From Bremerella volcania (lineage in GTDB: Bacteria > Planctomycetota > Planctomycetia > Pirellulales > Pirellulaceae), in NCBI RefSeq assembly GCF_007748115.1, contig NZ_CP036289.1:4154001-4218000 (forward strand): a stretch of 64,000 nucleotides of DNA, in the 5' to 3' direction. Positions 27,960 to 37,569 of the stretch are shown one piece after another. Under the pieces are notes generated by a model. That model searched no databases. It was not told the DNA's origin and saw only the letters and a program-made list of their open reading frames with translations. Position numbers and translations under genes: made by a program. The number at the start of each line of letters is the position of its first letter. Within the stretch, counting starts at the first letter, position 1.

Positions 27960-28454
27960 ATGTCCCAACCAAACCAACCGCTGGTTGGCGTAATCATGGG
28001 CAGCAAGTCCGATTGGGAAACGATGCGGAATGCCTGTGAGATTTTAGAATCATTTGACGTCCCCTACGAGAAACGGGTCGTCTCTGCGCACCGTACACCT
28101 GCGTGGATGAATGAATATGCCACGACGGCACAAAGTCGCGGGATCAAGATCATTATCGCTGGAGCAGGCGGGGCGGCTCACCTGCCAGGCATGGTCGCCT
28201 CGCAGACGACTCTTCCAGTCTTGGGTGTACCTGTAAAAAGTCGTGCTCTCAATGGCCTAGACTCGCTGCTTTCGATCGTCCAGATGCCCGGCGGCATTCC
28301 TGTCGGCACGCTTGCGATTGGTGATGCGGGTGCTAAGAATGCTGGCCTCTTGGCGGTACGGATATTGGCAACGACTGATTCCGATCTCCAGAAGCGGCTC
28401 GCCAAGTTTCAGGAAGAACAAACGCAGAAAGTTCTCGAGGATTCCCAACTGTGA
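27960..28454 (+). CDS. purE: N5-carboxyaminoimidazole ribonucleotide mutase PurE
   Basis: Converts N5-CAIR to CAIR in purine synthesis. The 164-residue protein shows [32 protein letters not shown] and LPVLGVP, the complete class I PurE active site. The start is ATG 27960 because the family begins a few residues before the MGSKSDW loop; in-frame ATGs at 27945 and upstream would add unlike residues. It overlaps purK by GTGA and the two act in sequence. Confidence 0.96.
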   Translation: MSQPNQPLVGVIMGSKSDWETMRNACEILESFDVPYEKRVVSAHRTPAWMNEYATTAQSRGIKIIIAGAGGAAHLPGMVASQTTLPVLGVPVKSRALNGLDSLLSIVQMPGGIPVGTLAIGDAGAKNAGLLAVRILATTDSDLQKRLAKFQEEQTQKVLEDSQL

Positions 28455-29587
28455 CAAAGACCATCCTTCCCGGTGGAACCCTCGGAGTTCTTGGCAGTGG
28501 ACAACTTGGTCGAATGTTCGCCATTGCCGCACGTCGCATGGGCTACCGCGTTCACGTTCTTTCTCCGGAAACGGACACGCCGACAGGGCAAGTCGCTGAC
28601 GTAGAGATCACCGCCAGCTATGACGACTTGGACGCAGTTGCCCGCTTCGCCGAGCAGGTCGATGTCGTCACGTTCGAGTTTGAAAACGTTCCCCTGGCAA
28701 CTGTCGATGTGGTAAACCAGAAGGTGCCCGTCCGACCAGCCGGACGCGTCCTGCATACGACGCAGCATCGACTTCGCGAAAAGACGTTTCTGCGTGACCA
28801 TGGCTTTCCGGTCGCTAACTTCCACGCCATTGGCGAAGCTGCCGATCTCGATGCGGTTCCCGATCAACTCCTACCAGGCGTACTCAAGACAGCTGCCTGG
28901 GGGTACGACGGAAAAGGGCAAGTCAAAGTTGCCAATCGCGACGAACTGAATACCGCATGGAAAGACGAACTCAAGCAGGAAGCTATCCTCGAGCAACTCG
29001 TCCCCTTCGAGAAGGAGTTCTCAGTGGTTGCTGCCCGGGGAATGGATGGATACGTCGAGTGCTTTACGCCAATCGAAAACATCCATGTGAATCACATCTT
29101 GGATGTCTCGGTCTCACCCGGCCGACTTTCCGAGAAAGCAACGGCCGAGGCGATGGAGATCGCTAAGGCAGTTTTGACCGAGCTAGATGTGGTAGGCGTA
29201 CTGTGTGTTGAGTTCTTTCTGGCTCCTGGCGATACCTTGCTGATCAACGAGCTTGCCCCACGTCCGCACAACTCAGGCCACCTGACGATTGATGCCCACG
29301 TTACCTGTCAGTTCGAGCAACAAATTCGTACGATCTGTGGTCTTCCGTTGGGTTCTACTCGGCAACTGCGACCAGCTGCGATGATCAATCTGCTGGGAAA
29401 CGTCTGGGAACCAGGTCCACCCGATTGGGCAGCCGCGTGTTCTAATCCAGACGTCAAGTTGCACCTTTATGGCAAGCACGAACCACGAATAGGCCGAAAG
29501 ATGGGGCACATGACCGTTACGGCGGAATCAGTCGATGCGGCTATTGAGTCTGCCTATGCCGCCAAATCCCGCCTCATAGGCAAGTGA
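28451..29587 (+). CDS. purK: N5-carboxyaminoimidazole ribonucleotide synthase PurK
   Basis: ATP-grasp enzyme that carboxylates AIR with bicarbonate and ATP, making the substrate for PurE. 378 residues. It begins [17 protein letters not shown], then [20 protein letters not shown] (ATP-grasp loop) and [17 protein letters not shown]. Starts with GTG 28451, inside the purE stop codon (GTGA), so the two genes are translated together. Length and motifs are normal for the family. Confidence 0.96.
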   Translation: MTKTILPGGTLGVLGSGQLGRMFAIAARRMGYRVHVLSPETDTPTGQVADVEITASYDDLDAVARFAEQVDVVTFEFENVPLATVDVVNQKVPVRPAGRVLHTTQHRLREKTFLRDHGFPVANFHAIGEAADLDAVPDQLLPGVLKTAAWGYDGKGQVKVANRDELNTAWKDELKQEAILEQLVPFEKEFSVVAARGMDGYVECFTPIENIHVNHILDVSVSPGRLSEKATAEAMEIAKAVLTELDVVGVLCVEFFLAPGDTLLINELAPRPHNSGHLTIDAHVTCQFEQQIRTICGLPLGSTRQLRPAAMINLLGNVWEPGPPDWAAACSNPDVKLHLYGKHEPRIGRKMGHMTVTAESVDAAIESAYAAKSRLIGK

Positions 29588-29719
29588 CAGCTTCTCCAGT
29601 TTGCGCCGAGCCTGCATCCTAACAGTCAACTGCTGCAGTGGGGATTCAGACTGAATTCGCACTGCTGAGCGACCGAAGATGTTACCTAGATACAAACTTC
29701 GGCCTTTTGAGACTTTGTG

Positions 29720-30559
29720 ATGCGCATCGAGACTCAACCTTCGTCTACGCTTACCCGCCAGCAAAAGCAGGATGCCGCAGGCGAGCAGCTTCAAAATCTC
29801 TTCAATGAAATCCTGACCGCGGCTGGCCAGCCTGGTTACGCTTCGGCAGAAAAATACGAGTCTGAGAATTCGATCCAGGACGACATCCGGCAAGACTGGG
29901 ACGATTGGTTCTCTGTGGCTAATACCGGCAACTATTCGACTGAAGTCGATGCCCAAGCCCTTCCAGGCAACTACGGCGATTTGCTTGTTCGTACCTACAA
30001 CGAAGGGGGTTACGCCGACCCGCAAGGTTTTCTGAAGAGCCTGTCCGAAGATGAATTGGCTACGGTGCAACATGTGAACCGCCTGGCCGATCCGATCAAC
30101 GTGGATGACCTGACCCCGGAAGCCGCACTAAACCTGTTGATCCCACGACCGGCACAAATCGACCTGAATTACGATGGCTTAACTCAGGTTGGGGAAGGTT
30201 ACATGATTCGCTTCCCTGATAGCCGTACACCAGAAGCGGTAGTCAATGCCTGGAACGAGACGACCGCCGACATGGACCCGATGGAAAAGAGCTTCTACGA
30301 ACTGCAGATGAAGCTTCCCACGCTGCTGGCCAACATTCATGTCGATGACCAAGGACGCTACGTCAGCCATACCGAGCCTGGCGATCCGAATTGGGTTAAT
30401 CCGCAGGCCGATTCCAACTACTCGTACACCGGCCTGACCGAGCAAATGCTCGACTACCTGGACTATTTCCAGTACCAGATCCCAAAAGACCAATACGAGC
30501 AACAGCGGGCCTTCTACTCGGCTCTGAAGCAAAGCCTGCAAGAACATGGGGCTCGCTGA
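29720..30559 (+). CDS. Hypothetical protein, acidic, no known domain
   Basis: 279 residues; not recognised. The protein has no signal peptide or membrane segment. The composition is acidic and rich in Tyr, Gln and Asn, and the second half holds SYTGLTEQMLDYLDYFQYQIP. The N-terminus MRIETQPSSTLTRQQKQDA resembles proteins of planctomycetes that handle cell-surface or flagellar assembly only in tone, so no role is claimed. Start is ATG 29720 or the GTG directly before it at 29717; no strong ribosome site is seen. It lies 132 bases after purK and converges with the isomerase-like gene 25 bases away. Codon use matches its neighbours, so it is a real gene. Confidence 0.7.
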   Translation: MRIETQPSSTLTRQQKQDAAGEQLQNLFNEILTAAGQPGYASAEKYESENSIQDDIRQDWDDWFSVANTGNYSTEVDAQALPGNYGDLLVRTYNEGGYADPQGFLKSLSEDELATVQHVNRLADPINVDDLTPEAALNLLIPRPAQIDLNYDGLTQVGEGYMIRFPDSRTPEAVVNAWNETTADMDPMEKSFYELQMKLPTLLANIHVDDQGRYVSHTEPGDPNWVNPQADSNYSYTGLTEQMLDYLDYFQYQIPKDQYEQQRAFYSALKQSLQEHGAR

Positions 30560-30584
30560 CGAACCCCATCAAAGCGACATGATC

Positions 30585-31511
30585 TTAAACGTCGCACAAT
30601 GCGACGCCGTGCCGCAGCGAGGCAAGCTTATCGTCCCAGGTTGGGATGTATTCCTGGACGACATAGCCATCGTAGTCCGATTCGGCAACGGCTTTGATGA
30701 TGGCGGTATAGTTCATCTCTTGTGTTTCATCCAGTTCGCCTCGACCTGGATTGCCAGCCGTGTGAATGTGCCCGATGTAGGGCAGGCTTTGGCGAAAACG
30801 TCGAATGACGTCGCCATTCATCACTTGCACGTGGTAGAAATCGAACAGAAGCTTCATCTTGGGTGAATCGACCTGTTTGATCATGTCCAGGCAATGATCG
30901 ACATCGTCGCCGAAGTAGCCCGGGTGCCCCTTCATGGGGTGCGAATCATCTCGACTGTTGAGATGCTCGAGTACAAGCTGAACGTTGTTTTCTTCGGCGT
31001 AGGGAATAACCGACTTCCAAAAGTCGACGCAGTTCTTGGTGCCTTGCTCGAATCCGATTCCCTTTTCGCTCATCCCGGTGAATGTGATCACGCTAGGGCA
31101 GTTCCATTTCACGGCGGTATCGATCGCTCCCTTGAGTTTCTCGGTACACATCGCGTGATTGTCGGGATTGACCGGACCATCTTTGAAGCCGTGTCCGGAG
31201 CACAGCGAAACCTTCAAGCCGTGCTCTTTCATCAGTGGGTACCAGTTGACGTCCAGACCTTCCATTGCCTGGAGCCCCATCTTTGCGCACGCGGGAATGA
31301 AGGTTTCCATAGGCATCGGATTGAAACACCAGGCCATCACCGACTGTTTGATGTTCCTTCCCGTTGCTTTGAAGTCTTCCGCCGGTACTTTGGTTTCCGT
31401 GGAAGGCCCAGCGGCCTGGACGGTTGACGCCATGACCAATCCAGCCACGGAGGTACCAACGGCCGACTTGATCAGATCACGGCGAGATAGGCGAGTTTTG
31501 TCTTGAGGCAT
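30585..31511 (-). CDS. Tat-exported hydroxypyruvate isomerase-like TIM-barrel protein
   Basis: 308 residues. The N-terminus has a twin-arginine signal (SRRDLIKSAVGTSVAGLVMA, ending VQAAG), so the protein should be folded in the cytoplasm and exported. The mature part is an AP-endonuclease-2/xylose-isomerase-type barrel: VLEHLNSRDD, LLFDFYHVQVMNGD and GHIHTAGNPGRGELD carry the expected Glu, Asp, His and Glu metal ligands. It resembles hydroxypyruvate isomerase (Hyi) in the last motif. Exported sugar isomerase/epimerases are very common in planctomycetes and probably act on sugars from polysaccharides. It is downstream of dcd on the same strand, 34 bases apart. Confidence 0.85.
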   Translation of the reverse strand: MPQDKTRLSRRDLIKSAVGTSVAGLVMASTVQAAGPSTETKVPAEDFKATGRNIKQSVMAWCFNPMPMETFIPACAKMGLQAMEGLDVNWYPLMKEHGLKVSLCSGHGFKDGPVNPDNHAMCTEKLKGAIDTAVKWNCPSVITFTGMSEKGIGFEQGTKNCVDFWKSVIPYAEENNVQLVLEHLNSRDDSHPMKGHPGYFGDDVDHCLDMIKQVDSPKMKLLFDFYHVQVMNGDVIRRFRQSLPYIGHIHTAGNPGRGELDETQEMNYTAIIKAVAESDYDGYVVQEYIPTWDDKLASLRHGVALCDV

Positions 31512-31545
31512 GGCAGTGCTCTCGCTTGATTATTGGAGGGGAAGC

Positions 31546-32118
31546 TTAGGAGTTATCAAAGGGAAAGGCCAACTGCGATTCATCCGGTGGCTGGGCCCCG
31601 GGATTCAATTCCTTGAACAGCAGGCTGGGCTGAATTCCATGATTGTTCTGGTACTTGTCACTGACGTATTCGGTAATGTCGCCGGTGATCTCATGATAGA
31701 AGATCTGGCAAATAGGCACGTTCGGATAAATCCGAATCGGCTGAACGGCGAACATCTCTAAGGTCCAAAAACCCTTGAACCCCACATCGCCAAAGCCGGC
31801 GGTGACATGCACGAAAAGCCCAAGTCGCCCGATCGAACTACGACCTTCGATCATGGGGACAAAACCGTGCGTTTCGGTCATCTCATTGGTCCGCGCCAAA
31901 TACAGTTGATTTGGATTCAGCACGTAACCTTCTTCCGGTATTGTAATTCGCCGGATCCGGTGAGGCTGGCGCATATCGAGGATAAGTTCCTCGTAAGTCA
32001 TCAATTCTTCATTGAGCGTCAGATTGTAACTATTGGGATTTAAACGACTTTCGTCATAAGGCTCGATAAAGATCTTGCTGCCGAGATGTTTCCGAATCTC
32101 GTTACCGGAAAGAATCAT
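31546..32118 (-). CDS. dcd: dCTP deaminase
   Basis: Deaminates dCTP to dUTP, feeding dTMP synthesis. 190 residues. The active-site segment EGRSSIGRLGLFVHVTAGFG followed by GFKGFWTLE is diagnostic, with the catalytic Glu in GFWTLE. The N-terminus MILSGNEIRKHL and the LNPNSYNLTL segment are also typical. A dUTPase activity in the same protein, known in some relatives, cannot be decided by eye. It sits between nth and the isomerase-like gene on the same strand. Confidence 0.94.
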   Translation of the reverse strand: MILSGNEIRKHLGSKIFIEPYDESRLNPNSYNLTLNEELMTYEELILDMRQPHRIRRITIPEEGYVLNPNQLYLARTNEMTETHGFVPMIEGRSSIGRLGLFVHVTAGFGDVGFKGFWTLEMFAVQPIRIYPNVPICQIFYHEITGDITEYVSDKYQNNHGIQPSLLFKELNPGAQPPDESQLAFPFDNS

Positions 32119-32306
32119 GGATGGGCCTTGGGTTGTCCGCCACGGTCGTCATGAGCCGCGTAAGCGAAAAGTCCTGGATGATGCCGAAGTGCTGATTATA
32201 GAGGGATCTCACGAAATTAAAACGGACTTCTTTCCTTGAGAAGAGAATCCGTGATAGGCCTTAACGCCCCCTTTTCCCCTCGACTGAGGCCCTGTTTCCG
32301 GCGGAT

Positions 32307-32975
32307 TTACTTTACGCCAATCTGTGGACAGAACTTCAGGAAATGGCATCCTTCGCACTTGGGCTTTCTGGCCGCACAGACTGCCCGGCCGTGGTGGATC
32401 AGCCGATGCGAGAAATCGATCCACTCTTTCTTGGGGACGACCTCCATCAGCTCGCGTTCGACCTTGACTGCGTCCCCCTTGTCGGCCAGGCCCATCCGCC
32501 AGGTTAACCGGCCGACATGGGTATCGACCACAATGCCAGAAGGAATTCCGAACGCGGTCCCCAGCACGACATTTGCCGTTTTGCGACCGACGCCCGGCAA
32601 GGCAACCAAGGTTGCTAAATCCTGCGGCACCTCACCGTCGAACTCGTCGGCAATCGCCTGGGATGCGGCGTGGATATTCTTGGCCTTGTTCCGGAAGAAC
32701 CCTGTCGTCTTGACCATGTTCTCCAACGTCTTAACCGGTGCCCGCGACATGGTGTCGGCATCGGGATACTTGGCAAACAACTCCTTCGTCACGATGTTGA
32801 CCCGCACATCGGTACACTGAGCCGATAGAATCGTGGCGATCAACAGTTGAAAGGGGGTCTCGTAATTCAACGCGCACTCAGCACCGGCGTAGTCCTTTTT
32901 CAACTGTCGGACGACTCGACGGGCCTGAGCTTTACGCTCTTGGAGGTCTTGGATCATTGGGAGAGAGATTTTCAA
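32307..32975 (-). CDS. nth: Endonuclease III (DNA glycosylase/AP lyase)
   Basis: Removes oxidised pyrimidines from DNA and cuts the strand. 222 residues. The helix-hairpin-helix LPGVGRKTANVVL contains catalytic Lys132, and Asp151 lies in VVDTHVGRL. The [4Fe-4S] ligands are Cys200, Cys207, Cys210 and Cys216 with the standard 6-2-5 spacing. The start at 32975 may be six codons early; Met7 (32957) is an alternative. A copy of a short dispersed repeat lies right before the start codon. Confidence 0.95.
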   Translation of the reverse strand: MKISLPMIQDLQERKAQARRVVRQLKKDYAGAECALNYETPFQLLIATILSAQCTDVRVNIVTKELFAKYPDADTMSRAPVKTLENMVKTTGFFRNKAKNIHAASQAIADEFDGEVPQDLATLVALPGVGRKTANVVLGTAFGIPSGIVVDTHVGRLTWRMGLADKGDAVKVERELMEVVPKKEWIDFSHRLIHHGRAVCAARKPKCEGCHFLKFCPQIGVK

Positions 32976-32977
32976 AT

Positions 32978-33000
32978 GGAAGTGTTCAGTTTTCAGTGGA
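32978..33000 (+). repeat. Dispersed short repeat, copy A
   Basis: Carries AAGTGTTCAGTTTTCAGTG, closely like copies at 34944-34966 (same strand) and 35004-35026 (other strand). It lies between nth and the DUF4129 gene. Confidence 0.5.
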
Positions 33001-33032
33001 AGAGAGGCGAATCGACCACGACAGATGCTCTC

Positions 33033-34925
33033 TCAACCATTTAGTCTCTCCCACAGTTTTCGCAGAATTTCGAGTGTTTCCCTAGGGGCCTTGCCACTGC
33101 CATACGCTACCTGGCCGTACAGATCGGCAGTGGGCCTGACGGTGCTGGCAAGTTCGTGATGCTGCATTTCCAGCATTGAGGCGAATTCCCCAGGGGTTTG
33201 CTCTTCTCGGCGCTGGCTCCCCTGCTCTGCCGCCCAGGCTTCGAGCGCAGCGAAGGAATACCGAACCCACTCTTCCAGCGGTTTCGTTTTCCAACTCGGG
33301 TCGTGAAATGGATTGCGAAAGGCTGAGAACGCAAGCCGAGGCTTCTTTACCGGCTCGGGAGCAGTCTCTTCCTGGGGCTCTTGCTCTTTCTTTCCGCCCA
33401 AGAGACTCGCCCAGAATTCATTCCACGCTTTGACGATATCGTCCCAGAACTTCCACACAAAGAAGGCCACAACCCCTATCACCGCTGCGTAGACCAGTAC
33501 CTTCAGCCAATCTCCCCAAGAAGCCAGCGGGTTGGAAAACGAGGAACCAGGCGACTCAGGAGGTGGTTGATTGGATTGCTCTGGCGATGACTCTTCTGTC
33601 GATTCTTCTTGGGAGCCCTTTTCCTCCGATTCGTTTTGTTTCGCGTCTGACTGCGTTTGATTCTGCTGCGATTGCTCAGACTTCTCGGAAGATTCGTCGC
33701 CTTGTTTCTGTTCTGATTCACCCTCTTGTGACTTCGACTGATCGGAGGACTTCTCCTGAGACTCCGATTCTTTTTTGTCTTCACTTTTACTTTTGTCGTT
33801 GGTTTTGGAGTTCTCGCTTTGTTGCTGATCCGTTTCTTTCGACTCGCCAGGCTTCTTTTTTTCAGCGTTCGGATCGGTTTGGTTGCTGGGGTCTTTTCCG
33901 TCTTTTTTTGTTTCGTTGGACTTTTGTGAATTCTTATCGGTACGCTCTTGGTTGTCAGTCGTCTTTGACCGATCTTGGCGATTGTCTTTGGTGCCGTCTT
34001 TATTCACGGCAACCTGCGATGCTTTTCGTTCTTGCTCGTCCTGGTAGAAGGGTAACTGGGCCAGTTCGTATTCGGCGTTGGGCCGCGGCAAAATCGACAC
34101 CACGATCAGCACCAACGCCACGACACCGAACCCCACCCCAAGCCACGTGCCGGTCATGCTTAACGGCATCATTAAACCTCGCGTCTGCAAGTAACGCCGA
34201 AGGCCTAAGAAGCTTGTCGTCACCAACAGGCATAACGCCGCGAAGACGTAAGCGACCAGCAGAGTAAACAGATACCACTTCTTGTCGGCAACCTGACTGC
34301 CGGCAAGTGCCTGGCCGAAGCCAAAAATGGGAAGCGCTGCCAGCGAGAAGTAGACTACCCATGCACCTGGAGCAAACTTCGTATTCGTGGGATTTACCCA
34401 GGCATCAAGCTTTTGCAGGAAGGTTTTTGGGTCTTGTGAATCTTCTTCCGATTGCCCTGTGACGCCCTGCGTTTCTTCAATGGGTTGGGGAACTTTCTCC
34501 TGGGAATCTTCATCCGGTTGCTCTCGACGAATCCACTGCATAAGCCCCTTTTTCGAAGCATCGACCGAGCCCGCCATCACCGTGCAGTCGTACACCAGGC
34601 GGGTACTCAGCCACCAGATGACCCCCAGCAGGATAGCCGTTAAGATGACCGCCTCGGGAACGAAACGCATCACGGCCGCAAGGACGCAAACACCGAGGAT
34701 TCCTCCGAGCATGACGGCTCTCGCTCCGCCTTCCTCGATCCCGACGCGAGCATTCGCGACGATCCCCAACACGAACATGCACATGATGAAATTGAGCCGC
34801 CAGTCATGGGGGCCGTCATAAAATACCCCCACCGTAAACAGCACCAAACTACCGACCAATACCATGATCAGCGCCGGGGCAACGGCGATAATGGCATAGT
34901 CAAGTTCGGTGAGTCGGGGACGCAT
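33033..34925 (-). CDS. DUF4129 membrane protein with a long charged low-complexity region
   Basis: 630 residues. Residues 1-110 hold four membrane helices, and more follow near 190-290 (LAALPIFGFGQAL, LVAYVFAALCLLV, FGVVALVLIVVSIL). Residues about 300-460 are an extreme low-complexity stretch of Lys, Ser, Glu, Gln, Asn and Asp, probably disordered outside the membrane. One helix (VLVYAAVIGVVAFFVWKFW) follows, and the C-terminal 90 residues (LEEWVRYSFAALEAWAAEQG, TPGEFASML) match DUF4129. That domain usually follows a transglutaminase core in MoxR/DUF58 gene sets; no transglutaminase core is present here. It belongs with the DUF58 and MoxR genes just upstream on this strand. The role is probably in envelope assembly or stress, inferred from context only. 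Confidence 0.85.
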   Translation of the reverse strand: MRPRLTELDYAIIAVAPALIMVLVGSLVLFTVGVFYDGPHDWRLNFIMCMFVLGIVANARVGIEEGGARAVMLGGILGVCVLAAVMRFVPEAVILTAILLGVIWWLSTRLVYDCTVMAGSVDASKKGLMQWIRREQPDEDSQEKVPQPIEETQGVTGQSEEDSQDPKTFLQKLDAWVNPTNTKFAPGAWVVYFSLAALPIFGFGQALAGSQVADKKWYLFTLLVAYVFAALCLLVTTSFLGLRRYLQTRGLMMPLSMTGTWLGVGFGVVALVLIVVSILPRPNAEYELAQLPFYQDEQERKASQVAVNKDGTKDNRQDRSKTTDNQERTDKNSQKSNETKKDGKDPSNQTDPNAEKKKPGESKETDQQQSENSKTNDKSKSEDKKESESQEKSSDQSKSQEGESEQKQGDESSEKSEQSQQNQTQSDAKQNESEEKGSQEESTEESSPEQSNQPPPESPGSSFSNPLASWGDWLKVLVYAAVIGVVAFFVWKFWDDIVKAWNEFWASLLGGKKEQEPQEETAPEPVKKPRLAFSAFRNPFHDPSWKTKPLEEWVRYSFAALEAWAAEQGSQRREEQTPGEFASMLEMQHHELASTVRPTADLYGQVAYGSGKAPRETLEILRKLWERLNG

Positions 34926-34943
34926 GGTAATTGGTTTTCCGTT

Positions 34944-34966
34944 GGAAGTATTCCGTTTTCAGTTCA
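34944..34966 (+). repeat. Dispersed short repeat, copy B
   Basis: GGAAGTATTCCGTTTTCAGT, like copy A with two changes. With copy C it forms an inverted pair in the 110-base gap between the DUF4129 and DUF58 genes. Confidence 0.4.
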
Positions 34967-35003
34967 ACAAGCGAGTGACCGTCGTCATCAAATCTGCCTC
35001 GCC

Positions 35004-35026
35004 GAACACCGAAAACTGAACACTTC
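35004..35026 (-). repeat. Dispersed short repeat, copy C
   Basis: On the minus strand it reads GAAGTGTTCAGTTTTCGGTG, almost the same as copy A. It stands 37 bases from copy B in opposite direction, so transcribed RNA could fold into a stem. Confidence 0.45.
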
Positions 35027-35035
35027 ACACTCCTT

Positions 35036-36352
35036 CTAAAACAACGGGTAAGCCTGTTCCTGGCAGATCTGACTGATGGTGTCCAACGATTTGAGTTGTT
35101 TGGCAAGCATGCGTTCGGCGAGCAGCATTCCGGCGGCCTGGGCGAATTCGTATTCATCCCAGCAATTGACGATCGGTGTTACCGCGTAGCCTCCGCGGAC
35201 CAGGTTACCCAATGCCATCGCGACCTCAGGCGTAACTTTGCTCAGGATCGGAACGACGGTAGCATCGCGTGGCAAGTCACTTTCGATTTCCAGCAGGAGC
35301 GAAGGCAGTGTCAGGCCTTCATTCTTTTCACTTCGGGCCATCATATGCCGGATCTGCTGAAACTGGTGGGCCCCCCGTTTGGTTCGCACCTTCTGGGGGC
35401 TTAAGCGAGGATCGCGATCAATTCGCCCGGCGCTCTTTCTGGCTGCGTCACGTGTGCGGGCATCAAAATCCCAACCTTCATACTTCATCCGCTGCGCCGC
35501 ATCGACGGAATTCGTGAAGATACCCACTTGCTGATCCATCAAATGAACCGAGTTAGCGATCGCCACGGCGCATTTGATTGCTAACTCACTACGAATCGGC
35601 TCATTTTTTTCCGGAAAGCTATCCGGGTGCAAGTCAAGAATAATACTCACACCAGCGATGCAAGTTGCTTCGTATTGTTTGCTATGCAGTTGGCCGGTAC
35701 GAGCCGTTGAGGCCCAATGAATGCGATTGAGAGGATCACCCAACTGATATCGACGAATACCAGCAATGCGCGACGGATCCTCGAACAGCCGTGATTGCAT
35801 CTTGATCTCGCCCAAGGGACGCTTCGAAACGAGATCGAAACCTTCCAGGGGAATAATGGCAGGCTCGACGGTAATGAACTCAGGCTCGGCAATCATCTTG
35901 AACTGCTTGTAGAGGCCGAACACATCTCCCGTTTCGAGTACGGCAGGCCCAATCTGATAGTACCCGCGGCGATTGCATTGAATTCGGTAGGTCAGTAGCT
36001 TGGTCGCACGAGGCCATAGCATCGCCAGGAATATCCGCTTCCCCTCCACTTCCAGCGCCGCTGGCCGCGTGATTACGGCGTGCCGAGGCAAGAGGTCTTC
36101 GACTAGAATCCATGGCATAGGAATGGCCCCGGAGTAGCGCACGGTCAGAGCGACCGTGATGACGTCTCCCTCTTCGGCATCCACCTGACTGACATGTCGA
36201 GTCGCCGAAAGGTGACGCAGCCAATAGCGAACCAGAACCCTGGAACCGAGCATCACCGCTACCAATGCATACATGGCATAGGTCATCAGTCCCAGGCCAA
36301 AAGCAAAGGAAAGAGCGAGCAGGATCGCAGTTCCCAAGACCCAACGCATCAT
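35036..36352 (-). CDS. DUF58 domain protein of the MoxR module
   Basis: 438 residues. Two membrane helices at the start (TAILLALSFAFGLGLMTY, YALVAVMLGS) precede a beta-sandwich-like part and the DUF58 core (about 195-240) with SRLFEDPSRIAGIRRYQLGD and LNRIHWASTARTGQLHSKQYE. DUF58 proteins are related to von Willebrand A-like folds and act with a MoxR ATPase, usually in maturation of enzymes or the cell envelope. The start overlaps the end of the MoxR gene by 4 bases (ATGA on the minus strand), so translation is coupled. The typical MIDAS residues cannot be judged by eye. Confidence 0.9.
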   Translation of the reverse strand: MMRWVLGTAILLALSFAFGLGLMTYAMYALVAVMLGSRVLVRYWLRHLSATRHVSQVDAEEGDVITVALTVRYSGAIPMPWILVEDLLPRHAVITRPAALEVEGKRIFLAMLWPRATKLLTYRIQCNRRGYYQIGPAVLETGDVFGLYKQFKMIAEPEFITVEPAIIPLEGFDLVSKRPLGEIKMQSRLFEDPSRIAGIRRYQLGDPLNRIHWASTARTGQLHSKQYEATCIAGVSIILDLHPDSFPEKNEPIRSELAIKCAVAIANSVHLMDQQVGIFTNSVDAAQRMKYEGWDFDARTRDAARKSAGRIDRDPRLSPQKVRTKRGAHQFQQIRHMMARSEKNEGLTLPSLLLEIESDLPRDATVVPILSKVTPEVAMALGNLVRGGYAVTPIVNCWDEYEFAQAAGMLLAERMLAKQLKSLDTISQICQEQAYPLF

Positions 36353-37299
36353 ACCGTCGCCTCGTCGAGCATCGGGACCGGGACCTCCTGCAAAATGTCG
36401 TCCAGCACGTCTTGAGTTGTCACTTTGCGAAGACGGCTTTCGGGACGAAGGATCAAGCGATGGGCCATCACCGGCGTAAGGACTCGCTTGACGTCATCGG
36501 GAAGAACATAGTTGCGTCCCAAGATTGCCGCCAACGACTGGCTGGTACGAAACAGTGCGAGCGATGCCCGGGGGCTTGCGCCCAGCAAAAGCTGATCATG
36601 CCGCCGGGTCGCGTGGACCAGTTCGACAATGTAACGCTGGACCTTCTCGTGCAATTTGACGCTGCGGCTGGCCTTCTGACAGGCTCGCAGTTCTTCCTTG
36701 GAGACTACCGCCTCAATCGTTTCCAACGGATGCTGCTTTCGCGAAGCCGTGAGCATCTTGAGTTCGTCTTCCAGATTCGGATAGCCCAGACTGAACTTCA
36801 TCAGAAAGCGATCGAGTTGGGCCTCGGGTAGTGGGAAGGTTCCCTCGTGGTCGATTGGATTTTGTGTGGCCAAAACAAGGAACGGCGGCTCGAGTTCGTG
36901 CGTCTCACCATCAATAGTAACGCGTGACTCGGCCATGGCTTCCAACAAAGCGGCCTGAGTACGGGGAGTCGTACGGTTGATTTCGTCGGCCAACAGGATG
37001 TTGGTGAAGACAGGGCCACGGCGGAACTCAAATTCCGAAGTCTTCTGATTGAAGATCGACGTGCCTGTAACGTCACTGGGCAAGAGATCAGGGGTACACT
37101 GCACCCGCTTGAGTGTACAACCGACACTTTTAGCGAGTGCCCTCGCTAGCATCGTTTTCGCGACGCCAGGGACGTCTTCCATGAGAACGTGCCCCTCGGA
37201 AAGCCAGGCGACGAGCGAGAAGACAACTTGCTGTCGTTTCCCGAGAATGACTTTTTCAACATTCCCTAAAATTTTCTTGACCGTTGAGGCGACATCCAT
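36349..37299 (-). CDS. MoxR-family AAA+ ATPase
   Basis: 316 residues. Nucleotide loop EDVPGVAKTML (41-51), Walker B-like LLADEINRTTP, sensor segment FLVLATQNPIDHEGTFPLPE and the arginine/lid part GASPRASLALFRTSQSLA are all standard for MoxR. These ATPases act as chaperones for metal-enzyme or envelope-protein maturation together with VWA/DUF58 partners. First gene of a leftward unit with DUF58 and DUF4129, then possibly nth, dcd and the isomerase. Its upstream gap (37300-37569) is shared with the divergent SHD1 gene. Confidence 0.95.
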   Translation of the reverse strand: MDVASTVKKILGNVEKVILGKRQQVVFSLVAWLSEGHVLMEDVPGVAKTMLARALAKSVGCTLKRVQCTPDLLPSDVTGTSIFNQKTSEFEFRRGPVFTNILLADEINRTTPRTQAALLEAMAESRVTIDGETHELEPPFLVLATQNPIDHEGTFPLPEAQLDRFLMKFSLGYPNLEDELKMLTASRKQHPLETIEAVVSKEELRACQKASRSVKLHEKVQRYIVELVHATRRHDQLLLGASPRASLALFRTSQSLAAILGRNYVLPDDVKRVLTPVMAHRLILRPESRLRKVTTQDVLDDILQEVPVPMLDEATV

Positions 37300-37435
37300 A
37301 GAAGTTAGTTTCTGAGGCGAGTTAAGGCGGTCGATTCGCGAATATCGTTATTATCTAAAGATTTGGGTGAATTGCCCGCGTTAAGATTGGAATTTTCTAA
37401 TTGACGGGCGTACACCACGAAGAATATCATCAAAT

Positions 37436-37449
37436 ACCTCTTCAGAGGT
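37436..37449. promoter_or_regulatory. Dyad ACCTCTTCAGAGGT in the divergent MoxR/SHD1 gap
   Basis: Six-base perfect arms around TC, in a 270-base A/T-rich gap that must carry promoters for both directions. A candidate operator only; nothing else recognisable was found in the gap. Confidence 0.25.
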
Positions 37450-37569
37450 GTAACGAAATCCGTTTCCCAAGCAATTTCGTCATAGCTATCGAAACGATGG
37501 TATAACGAATGATACCTGGGGGAAATGTGCGCGGCATTTACTCCCTTGGCCAGCATCAAAGAGACTCCC

